Shown: positions 7,036-12,698 of the stretch, piece by piece
Layout of the letters: each line of letters opens with the position of its first letter
Position numbering within the stretch: the first letter of the stretch is position 1
Assembly (NCBI GenBank): GCA_016287035.1
Contig: JAEEVI010000063.1
Coordinates: 1 to 14,349 of the forward strand
Length of the DNA stretch: 14,349 bases
From: Bacillota bacterium
GTDB lineage: Bacteria > Bacillota > Clostridia > Peptostreptococcales > Anaerovoracaceae
Direction of reading: 5' to 3'
The notes under the pieces: generated by a model
Seen by the model: only the letters and a program-made list of their open reading frames with translations
Told to the model about the DNA's origin: nothing
The model's database searches: none
Program-made: the position numbers and the translations under genes

Positions 7036-8547
7036 CTATCCCAGATAAAGGCTGTTCGTCGAGAACTCGGCCTCGCTGGTGGCGTCGATCGAAAGATCGT
7101 GGAACACCTGCGAGTCGACCTCGCTGAGTATCGCCGTGCAGTGCGCCTTGCAGCCCGCGAGCAGCGGGAGCTTGTCCACGGCGAGCGCCGCGATCGGATT
7201 TACCGCGGCCGATATCGTGAGCGCCGACAGGACCTCCTCCATGTTGAGCGAGGACTTCTCGTGCTTCAGTATGTCTGTCTTGAGGTGCTGCAGCGTCTTG
7301 AGCACGTCGGGCGATATGAGGTCGACCTCGTCGGGTATGCCGCATATCTTCTTGACGGCGTTGAGCAGCAGCGCCGCGCCCGCGACCATCCTGCGCGAGC
7401 TGCGTCCCGTCACGATCGACCCGTCTGGGAGCTCCATCGCCATCGCGATGACGTTCTCGTAGCGCGGATCGAGCGAGCGCTTGTATTCGGCGTAATCGAC
7501 GGCCGGCTTTACCACGGAGCGGTCGTTCACGGTGAGGCCGACCTCGTCCATGAGGAGCTTGGCCCTTTCGAGGCACTCCCAGGCGATGTTGCCCTTCTTG
7601 TAGTCGACGGCCGCGATCAGGTAGCGCCGTATTATCTCCTGGCACGAGGCCTTTCTGCAGACCTCGTCGTCGGTTATGCAGAAGCCCGCCCTGTTGACGC
7701 CCATGTCCGTGGGCGAGTTGTACTCGGCGGCTTCGCCGGTTATCTTCTCTATGATCCTCTTTACGACAGGGAATATCTCCATATCCCTGTTGTAGTTGAC
7801 CGCCATCTGGCCGTACGCCTCGATGTGGAAGGAGTCGACCATGTTGACGTCCTTCAGGTCCACGGTCGCCGCCTCGTAGGCGATGTTGACGGGGTGCTTG
7901 AGCGGCAGGTTCCAGATCGGGAAGGTCTCGAACTTGGCGTAGCGCGCCTTTACCCCGCGCTTGTTCTCGTGGTACAGCTGCGAAAGACACGTGGCGAGCT
8001 TGCCGGAGCCGGGGCCCGGAGCGTTCACGACGACGAGCGGCTTGGTGACCTCGATGTACGGATTCGCGCCGTAGCCCTCCTCGCTGACGATCGTGTCGAC
8101 GTCCGTGGGATAGCCCTTCGTCGCGTTGTGCTTGTACGTCTTTATGCCTCTGCGCTCGAGCTTGCTTATGAACTGGTTGACGGCGGGCTGGTCCTCGTAC
8201 CTGGTGACGACGACGCTGTTTATGGACAGCTCGTACTTGCGGAACCTGTCGATTATGCGCATGACCTCCAGGTCGTACGTTATGCCGTAGTCCTGGCGGG
8301 TCTTGTTCGTGAGGATGTCTCCGGCGTAGATGCAGATTATTATCTCCGCCTGGTCCTTCATCCTGGCGAGCAGCTTTATCTTGGCGTTCTGGTCGAAGCC
8401 CGGCAGCACCCTCGCGGCGTGCTTGTCGTTCACCAGCTTTCCGCCGAACTCCAGGTACAGCCTCTCGCACTTCTTGCTGTTTATCCTCTCGAGTATGTAT
8501 TTTGACTGATCTTCCAGATATTTTTCGGAATCGAAACCTGTTTGCAT
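7036..8547 (-). CDS. DUF1846 (UPF0371) family protein
   Basis: A 503-residue soluble protein matching the DUF1846 family over its whole length, which is normal for that family. Recognisable stretches are the N-terminal GFDSEKYLEDQSKYILERI, a P-loop-like VVVNAPGPGSGKLATCLSQ at about 173-190 (Lys183), and LPLKHPVNIAYEAATVDL at about 214-231, followed by DVNMVDSFHIEAYG. The family is widespread in anaerobic and gut bacteria, has solved structures, and has no firmly established function; the P-loop-like segment suggests nucleotide or phosphate binding. A GGGAGGG Shine-Dalgarno site sits at 8558-8552, and an extended -10 promoter lies about 30 bases upstream of the start. The SLH gene follows after 18 bases, so cotranscription is likely, although no functional link is obvious. 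Confidence 0.93.
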   Translation of the reverse strand: MQTGFDSEKYLEDQSKYILERINSKKCERLYLEFGGKLVNDKHAARVLPGFDQNAKIKLLARMKDQAEIIICIYAGDILTNKTRQDYGITYDLEVMRIIDRFRKYELSINSVVVTRYEDQPAVNQFISKLERRGIKTYKHNATKGYPTDVDTIVSEEGYGANPYIEVTKPLVVVNAPGPGSGKLATCLSQLYHENKRGVKARYAKFETFPIWNLPLKHPVNIAYEAATVDLKDVNMVDSFHIEAYGQMAVNYNRDMEIFPVVKRIIEKITGEAAEYNSPTDMGVNRAGFCITDDEVCRKASCQEIIRRYLIAAVDYKKGNIAWECLERAKLLMDEVGLTVNDRSVVKPAVDYAEYKRSLDPRYENVIAMAMELPDGSIVTGRSSRRMVAGAALLLNAVKKICGIPDEVDLISPDVLKTLQHLKTDILKHEKSSLNMEEVLSALTISAAVNPIAALAVDKLPLLAGCKAHCTAILSEVDSQVFHDLSIDATSEAEFSTNSLYLG

Positions 8548-8579
8548 GGCGCCCTCCCGCGTGCTTTATCAACCTGAAT

Positions 8580-8588
8580 ATTATATCA
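8580..8588 (-). promoter_or_regulatory. Extended -10 promoter for the DUF1846 gene
   Basis: On the minus strand the sequence TGATATAAT runs from 8588 to 8580: a perfect TATAAT preceded by the TGn extension. The hexamer 17 bases further upstream is T-rich (TTTTTT) and a poor -35, which is common for extended -10 promoters. The -10 ends 32 bases before the start codon at 8547, leaving room for a leader of about 25 bases with the GGGAGGG site. Confidence 0.7.
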
Positions 8589-8675
8589 AGTTTTGCCGCG
8601 CGAAAAAAGGGGGACCTGCCGCGAAACGAAAGAGAAAACGAGCCGTCCCGATCTGTAATTTTCGGGCGGTTTCTG

Positions 8676-8684
8676 TGGTATAAT
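8676..8684 (+). promoter_or_regulatory. Extended -10 promoter for ispE
   Basis: TGGTATAAT at 8676-8684 is a perfect TGnTATAAT. The hexamer at 17 bases (TAATTT, 8656-8661) is a poor -35. Transcription should begin near 8691. That start lies only about 5 bases before the ATG at 8696 but about 70 bases before the ATG at 8762, which favours the latter as the ispE start. Confidence 0.65.
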
Positions 8685-8761
8685 AAATCGTTTAAATGTA
8701 TCAGCCACAGAATTTGACGGTCCGAACAGGGCGCGGCAGACCCGAGGCCGCCCGGGAGAAG

Positions 8762-9631
8762 ATGAAGCAGACACACGTAAAGGCATTCGCGAAGGTGAAT
8801 CTCGTGCTCAACGTTCTGGGCAAAAGGCCCGACGGCTACCACGAGATCGAGAGCTTTATGCAGGCCATAGGCCTGTGCGACGACATTTGGATAGCGTGCG
8901 AGGACATGCCCTCGGGCAGGCTGTTCATAAGTCTCGATCCGGGCAGCGAGCAGCTGCCTTCCGACGAGCGGAACCTGGCCTACAGGGCGGCCGCGCTCAT
9001 GCACGACACGTATCACCCCGGAAGGGGCGAGAGGATAAAGATAACGGTGCACAAGCGCATACCGGTCGCGGCGGGCCTGGCCGGCGGCTCCGCCGACGGC
9101 GCGGCGCTGCTGCGCGGCCTCGCGAAGCTCTGGGATATCCCGGTCGACCGGAAGCTGTACGCTCTGGCGGCCGCGCTTGGCAGCGACGTTCCGTTCTGCC
9201 TGGCTGCTCAGACCGGAAGGCCCGCCGCTATCGCGCGCGGCACGGGCACCGAGCTCCAGTTCGTCTCGCCCGTCGACTGCCGCATCTCCGTGCGCACGCC
9301 GAAGATCGAGGTCCCGACGCCGGCCGTCTACTCCGAGCTCCGCCCGGAGGACAGCAAGTGCCGCATAAGGATCGGCAGCTTCCTGTCAGCCCCCACGCTC
9401 GAGATGAAGGCGGCGCTCATGCAGAACCACCTCCAGGCGCCGGCCTGCAGGCTCTTCCCGCAGATCGGAGCCGAGATAGAACGGCTCAAGGCCACCGGCA
9501 AATACCTCGCGGTGCTCCAGTCCGGCAGCGGCCCGTCGATAATCTGCGTCAGCCGGCCCACCGGCGAAAAGGCCGCTCCGCAGCAGACCTCCGGAGCCCA
9601 TTTCTCGGACGCCATCGCGGCCCGCGAATAA
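8762..9631 (+). CDS. ispE: 4-diphosphocytidyl-2-C-methyl-D-erythritol kinase
   Basis: IspE phosphorylates the 2-hydroxyl of 4-diphosphocytidyl-2-C-methyl-D-erythritol with ATP, a step of the methylerythritol phosphate route to isoprenoids, in the cytoplasm. The 289-residue product shows the GHMP-kinase pattern. It has AFAKVNLVLNVLGKRPDGYH at 8-27 with catalytic Lys11, the glycine-rich ATP loop PVAAGLAGGSADGAALL at 101-117, ALGSDVPF with catalytic Asp142, and the closing SGSGPSI at 254-260. I chose the ATG at 8762 over one at 8696. It gives the normal family length and places the start 2-10 residues before the first conserved motif, has GGGAG just upstream, and is consistent with a transcription start near 8691. 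It is transcribed alone, divergent from the DUF1846 gene, and closed by a terminator. Confidence 0.96.
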   Translation: MKQTHVKAFAKVNLVLNVLGKRPDGYHEIESFMQAIGLCDDIWIACEDMPSGRLFISLDPGSEQLPSDERNLAYRAAALMHDTYHPGRGERIKITVHKRIPVAAGLAGGSADGAALLRGLAKLWDIPVDRKLYALAAALGSDVPFCLAAQTGRPAAIARGTGTELQFVSPVDCRISVRTPKIEVPTPAVYSELRPEDSKCRIRIGSFLSAPTLEMKAALMQNHLQAPACRLFPQIGAEIERLKATGKYLAVLQSGSGPSIICVSRPTGEKAAPQQTSGAHFSDAIAARE

Positions 9632-9641
9632 AAAGCTTCCC

Positions 9642-9669
9642 GCCCGGACGCTTCGGCGTCCGGGCTTTT
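9642..9669 (+). terminator. Intrinsic terminator after ispE
   Basis: A perfect 10-bp GC-rich stem (GCCCGGACGC / GCGTCCGGGC, 9642-9651 and 9656-9665) closes a TTCG tetraloop and is followed by TTTT. It begins 10 bases after the ispE stop codon. The A-run before the stem (9629-9634) could give weaker termination in the opposite direction. Confidence 0.93.
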
Positions 9670-9717
9670 CGCGCCTTCGGACCAACAAATAGTGTTCCCG
9701 CGCCGTCATCCCACATC

Positions 9718-9753
9718 ATATAGCGGCTTGAACAAATGTTCGCGCCGCTATAT
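9718..9753. repeat. 36-bp near-perfect palindrome over the radical-SAM gene promoter
   Basis: ATATAGCGGC (9718-9727) and GCCGCTATAT (9744-9753) are exact inverted copies. Between them, GAAC (9730-9733) and GTTC (9738-9741) form an inner inverted repeat with the same centre, between 9735 and 9736. In total 15 of 18 base pairs are symmetric. The inner part is the candidate LexA box; the outer arms run into the -10 box and may bind a second protein or extend the contact. Confidence 0.85.
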
Positions 9754-9756
9754 AAT
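9728..9756 (+). promoter_or_regulatory. Promoter with embedded LexA (SOS) box for the radical-SAM/TIGR03915 pair
   Basis: TTGAAC (9728-9733) as -35 and TATAAT (9751-9756) as -10 are separated by exactly 17 bases. Overlapping the -35 and the spacer is TGAACAAATGTTCG (9729-9742), which fits 12 of 14 positions of the Bacillus LexA/DinR consensus CGAACRNRYGTTYC, including the complete GAAC-N4-GTTC core. Bound LexA would block RNA polymerase here, so damage-induced expression is predicted. The expected transcription start falls at about 9763, on the start codon itself. Confidence 0.8.
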
Positions 9757-9762
9757 TTTGTC

Positions 9763-11310
9763 ATGGAAAACTTCGACCTCGTAATGGCAAAACTCAGGAT
9801 CCTCAGCGACGCCGCGAAATACGACGTCTCCTGCAGCTCCTCCGGAACGGAGCGCAGGGGAAGCGACGGTCACATCGGGAGCGCGGCCTCCTGCGGCATC
9901 TGCCACACCTGGACGGCCGACGGCCGCTGCGTGTCGCTGCTCAAGGTCCTCTACACGAACCGCTGCGTATACGACTGCGCGTACTGCGTCAACAGGCGCA
10001 GCAACGACGTGGAGCGGACAGCCTTTACGCCGAAGGAGCTGGCGGAGCTCACGATGGAGTTCTACCGGCGCAACTACATCGAGGGCCTTTTCCTCAGCTC
10101 CGCCGTCGACGGCCATCCGGACAGGACTACCGAGGAGATCTGCGAAGCGCTGCGCATGCTGCGCGAAGACTTCGGCTTCCTCGGCTACATACACGCCAAG
10201 CTCATACCCGGCGCGGACCCGCAGCTGGTGCGGCGCATCGGCTTTCTCGCGGACAGGGTCAGCGTAAATATAGAGCTTCCCAACAGGGAGAGCCTCGCCA
10301 GGCTCGCGCCGCAGAAGAGCCCGGAGGGCATCCTGCGGCCGATGCGCCAGATAACGGACGGGCTGGCCGAACAGCGCGCGCTCGTCGGCGCCGGCAACAG
10401 ATATTCGAAATACAGATACGCACCGAACACCCTGGAAGACCGCGCCTCCGCCTACGCCCACGGCGACCCGAAGGGAACGCTCCTCGCGGGCGTCGGCTCC
10501 GGCGCCATAGCGTCCGGCGGCGGCCTCGACACGGCGGCCGTAGTGTTCGACGGCGCCGCCGAAGGCATGTCGCTGCGCCAGATAGACACAAGGATGGCCG
10601 TCCGCAAGGACAGGTTCGCCCCCGCCGGACAGACGACGCAGCTCATCATCGGCGCCACGGGCGACACGGATCTTCAGATACTCGCGCTGTCGCACGCCAT
10701 GTACAAAAAGTTCCTCATGCGCCGCGTCTATTTCAGCGCCTACATACCGCTCAACGATTCTCCGCTGCTCCCGGCTATAGGAACGACGGTCCCCCTGCTG
10801 CGCGAGCACCGGCTGTATCAGGCCGACTGGCTCATGCGGTTCTACGGCTTTTCGGCCGACGAGATCGTGGACGAGGCACATCCGGACCTCGACGTCGAGC
10901 TCGACCCCAAGGTCTCCTGGGCCCTGCGCCATCCGGAGTTCTTCCCGGTCGAGATCAACAGGGCCGACGCCGAGGCGCTGCTCCGCGTGCCAGGGCTGGG
11001 GAACCTCTCTGTCATGCGGATAATCAGGCAGCGAAGGGCCGCCGCGCTCAGCTACGACGACCTCAAAAGGATCGGCGCCGTACTAAAGCGCGCTAAATAT
11101 TTCATAACGGTGAACGGCCGCTACTACGGCGGCGGGGTAAAGCAGGACTCTCTGCGCGACCACCTTCTCATGCAGAGCGGCGGAGTGCAGCTGGACATGT
11201 TCAGCCCGGACGGACCGGCGGCCGGAAGGCTTTCCGGCGCGGCGGACAGGCTCTCCGGAGCGGCCGCGCCAGGCACACCGGCGGAGGCGCGAGATGGAAT
11301 ACATATATGA
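9763..11310 (+). CDS. Putative DNA modification/repair radical-SAM protein (TIGR03916 type)
   Basis: A 515-residue radical-SAM enzyme of the family always found beside a TIGR03915-type partner; DNA modification or repair is proposed for it. It carries LRILSDAAKYDVSC at 11-24, extra cysteines (Cys24, Cys44, Cys47, Cys56), and the iron-sulfur motif CVYDCAYC (Cys68, Cys72, Cys75). The conserved FAPAGQTTQLIIGAT lies at 285-299, and a helix-hairpin-helix DNA-binding motif (NRADAEALLRVPGLGNLS) at about 399-416. Compared with the roughly 400-residue family it is long, with a Gly/Ala-rich insertion at about 205-283 and a 40-residue low-complexity tail. An ATG at 9736 lies inside the palindrome, upstream of the predicted transcription start, so it is unlikely. 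I chose the ATG at 9763, which would be leaderless; the ATG at 9784 is an alternative. It overlaps the next gene by 17 bases. Confidence 0.92.
   Translation: MENFDLVMAKLRILSDAAKYDVSCSSSGTERRGSDGHIGSAASCGICHTWTADGRCVSLLKVLYTNRCVYDCAYCVNRRSNDVERTAFTPKELAELTMEFYRRNYIEGLFLSSAVDGHPDRTTEEICEALRMLREDFGFLGYIHAKLIPGADPQLVRRIGFLADRVSVNIELPNRESLARLAPQKSPEGILRPMRQITDGLAEQRALVGAGNRYSKYRYAPNTLEDRASAYAHGDPKGTLLAGVGSGAIASGGGLDTAAVVFDGAAEGMSLRQIDTRMAVRKDRFAPAGQTTQLIIGATGDTDLQILALSHAMYKKFLMRRVYFSAYIPLNDSPLLPAIGTTVPLLREHRLYQADWLMRFYGFSADEIVDEAHPDLDVELDPKVSWALRHPEFFPVEINRADAEALLRVPGLGNLSVMRIIRQRRAAALSYDDLKRIGAVLKRAKYFITVNGRYYGGGVKQDSLRDHLLMQSGGVQLDMFSPDGPAAGRLSGAADRLSGAAAPGTPAEARDGIHI
11227..11268 (+). repeat. 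Imperfect 21-base tandem duplication in the tail of the radical-SAM gene
   Basis: Two adjacent 21-base units (11227-11247 and 11248-11268) encode GRLSGAAD and DRLSGAAA, sharing RLSGAA. They lie beyond the conserved domains in a Gly/Ala/Pro-rich tail, just before the overlap with the next gene. This looks like recent slippage or neutral expansion that kept the frame. Confidence 0.6.
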
Positions 11311-12058
11311 CGGCACCTTCGACGGCATGCTCACCTGCTTCTTCGCCCACGTCTACGTCGAGCCCGCGGAGGCCATCATCGCGGAGAGCGACGCGGGCCA
11401 GCTCGGCTTCGCGAGGCGCCAGCTCATCGTCACGGACAGGAGCAAGGCGGACAGGGTGTCGGCCGCGATAGAGAAAAAGCTGTCGAGGCAGTCGCTGCGA
11501 AGGTGCTACAAGGCCTTCCTCTGCGGCGAGAGCGGCCGCGAGATGGACGTCCTGCGCTACGTCTTCAAGGGCTTCAAGACGGGCCCCTGTATCGACATGC
11601 TCCACGGCGACCCGGACGTGCGCCGCATCGACGTGCTGGAGCGCAAGGTAAACTGGGAGCTCGACCGGTTCCTCGGCATCCTCCGGTTCTCCGTCGTCTG
11701 CCCGGAGGACGGCGTCGAGATCCTCTACGCCGAATACGCTCCGAACTGCGACATAACGCAGCTCATGATGCCGCACTTCCTCAACAGGTACCGCCGCGAG
11801 GCGTTCGTCATACACGACGTGAAGCGCGAAAAGGCGGCGTTCGCGGGCAGGGGCCGCTGGGTCATGCGGCCGCTCCCGAAGACCTTCTCGCCGCGCTTCT
11901 CAAAGGACGAGGAGGCCTACAGGAACCTTTGGCGCGGCTATTTCACGGCCGCCGCCATAAAGGAGCGCCTTAACCCGGACCTTCAGAAGAGCTTCATTCC
12001 AACGCGCTACTGGGAATACCTCACCGAATCGCCCGAGCGGAACGATCCCCGCCCGTAG
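11294..12058 (+). CDS. TIGR03915-family putative DNA repair protein (DUF4130), partner of the radical-SAM protein
   Basis: A 254-residue protein of the TIGR03915/DUF4130 family, the obligate partner of the radical-SAM protein just upstream. Family hallmarks are the opening YIYDGTFDGMLTCFF, TDRSKADRVSAAIEKKLS at about 47-64, RFLGILRF at about 124-131, a PHFLNRYR stretch, VIHDVKREKAAF, and the closing LWRGYFTAAAIKERLNPDLQ followed by PTRYWEYLTE. In many bacteria this domain is fused to a uracil-DNA-glycosylase-like domain. Here it stands alone, and no glycosylase is encoded in the window. The start ATG has GGAGG at 11283-11287 with a 6-base spacer and overlaps the upstream gene by 17 bases, so both are expressed from the LexA-type promoter. 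The biochemical activity is unknown; a role in repair or modification of nucleic acid is inferred from family association and the SOS box. Confidence 0.92.
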   Translation: MEYIYDGTFDGMLTCFFAHVYVEPAEAIIAESDAGQLGFARRQLIVTDRSKADRVSAAIEKKLSRQSLRRCYKAFLCGESGREMDVLRYVFKGFKTGPCIDMLHGDPDVRRIDVLERKVNWELDRFLGILRFSVVCPEDGVEILYAEYAPNCDITQLMMPHFLNRYRREAFVIHDVKREKAAFAGRGRWVMRPLPKTFSPRFSKDEEAYRNLWRGYFTAAAIKERLNPDLQKSFIPTRYWEYLTESPERNDPRP

Positions 12059-12081
12059 GCTGCGCTTCTCTTTACCTTTAA

Positions 12082-12111
12082 TTGACAACGCGGCCGAACA
12101 GGTGTTAAAAT
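12082..12111 (+). promoter_or_regulatory. Strong sigma-A-type promoter for the Lrp-aminotransferase operon
   Basis: A perfect -35 (TTGACA, 12082-12087) and an extended -10 (TGTTAAAAT, 12103-12111) are separated by 18 bases. Transcription should start near 12118, giving a leader of about 100 bases before the Lrp-type gene. The spacer holds CGAACAGGTGTTAA, a partial LexA-box match. No terminator is visible between the preceding gene and this promoter, so read-through from the repair pair is possible. Confidence 0.8.
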
Positions 12112-12123
12112 CTCTTGTTAACA

Positions 12124-12147
12124 GAAAGCGTTCATATCAACGCTTTC
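12124..12147. repeat. 9-bp inverted repeat just downstream of the Lrp promoter (operator or leader stem-loop)
   Basis: GAAAGCGTT (12124-12132) and AACGCTTTC (12139-12147) are exact inverted copies around a 6-base centre. The site begins a few bases after the predicted transcription start, a position suited to an autoregulatory operator for the downstream Lrp-type protein. In RNA it would form the first of several leader stems. The left arm resembles the core of a catabolite-response element, but the flanks do not match well. Confidence 0.6.
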
Positions 12148-12171
12148 CGGCATCCGGCGGACGGGCCGGGG

Positions 12172-12191
12172 CGCGGCGCGGAGGCGCCGCG
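12172..12191 (+). promoter_or_regulatory. GC-only stem-loop in the Lrp leader
   Basis: CGCGGCGC and GCGCCGCG form a perfect 8-bp stem around a GGAG loop, ending 27 bases before the start codon. The following TAAAAGTAAGAG lacks a T-run, so it is not an intrinsic terminator. It sits 14 bases upstream of the GAGGG ribosome-binding site (12206-12210) and could shape translation or mRNA stability. Confidence 0.5.
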
Positions 12192-12218
12192 TAAAAGTAA
12201 GAGACGAGGGCAAGAAAA

Positions 12219-12698
12219 ATGAAGAATCTGCTAAGGCTCCTCGAAGACGACTGCAGCCTCAACACCGAACAGCTGGCGGCGCTCGCCGGCATGACGGAAG
12301 AAGAGACGAAGGCCGCTCTGGAGGAATATAAAAAGCAAGGCATACTTCTCGGCTACGAGCCGATCATCAACTGGGATCTCTACGACGAGGAATACATAAC
12401 GGCTCTCATAGAGGTCACCGTCATACCGCAGAGAGGCGACGGCTACGACCGCATCGCCCAGCGCATCTATCAGTACGAGGAGGTCGAGTCGCTCTATCTC
12501 ATGAGCGGCAGCTTCGACCTGTGCGTCATCATCTCCGGCCACAGCTTAAAGCAGGTCGCGCTGTTCGTATCGCAGAAGCTCTCGACGATCGAGGGCGTCT
12601 CCGGCACGGCCACCCACTTCATCCTCAAGAAATACAAGGAAAAGAGGATGATCTTCAAGCCGCAGGAGGACTACAAGGAAAGGTTCGTGCTCGACTGA
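12219..12698 (+). CDS. Lrp/AsnC-family transcriptional regulator
   Basis: A 159-residue regulator of the Lrp/AsnC (feast-famine) family. Residues 1-50 form a winged helix-turn-helix (NTEQLAALAGMTEEETKAALEEYKKQGILLGYEPII). Residues about 59-140 form the RAM domain that binds amino acids and builds oligomers, with the typical SLYLMSGSFDLCVIISG around Gly97 and Asp100. A C-terminal extension of about 20 charged residues follows. GAGGG at 12206-12210 is a good ribosome-binding site with an 8-base spacer. The stop overlaps the start of the aminotransferase by one base (TGATG). Regulators of this family often control themselves and an adjacent amino-acid enzyme, and the inverted repeat after the promoter is a candidate site. 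The effector amino acid is unknown. Confidence 0.93.
   Translation: MKNLLRLLEDDCSLNTEQLAALAGMTEEETKAALEEYKKQGILLGYEPIINWDLYDEEYITALIEVTVIPQRGDGYDRIAQRIYQYEEVESLYLMSGSFDLCVIISGHSLKQVALFVSQKLSTIEGVSGTATHFILKKYKEKRMIFKPQEDYKERFVLD

Noticed and set aside
7099..8505. Plus-strand frame (468 codons) opposite the DUF1846 gene
   Set aside because: Low-complexity Val/Arg/Asp-rich translation, no ribosome-binding site, fully antisense to a well-supported gene.
8564..8575. DnaA box at the strand switch, hinting at a replication origin
   Set aside because: Only one imperfect match (TTATCAACC) is present. The region is 214 bases long with two ordinary promoters and no cluster of boxes.
8696..8761. Upstream ATG giving ispE 22 extra residues
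   Set aside because: It lies about 5 bases from the predicted transcription start, has no ribosome-binding site, and the added residues are not part of the family.
7019..9052. Long minus-strand frame (677 codons) over the DUF1846 gene and part of ispE
   Set aside because: Its Arg/Gly/Gln-rich translation is a frame-shifted shadow of the DUF1846 gene and crosses both divergent promoters.
12122..12136. Catabolite-response (CcpA) site in the Lrp leader
   Set aside because: The GAAAGCGTT core fits, but both flanks depart from the consensus. The exact 9-bp symmetry around a different centre explains the sequence better.
12521..12697. Upstream ATG giving the aminotransferase 59 extra residues
   Set aside because: It lies entirely within the Lrp gene, and the extra residues are Arg-rich and unlike the family. 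The coupled start at 12698 gives the expected length.
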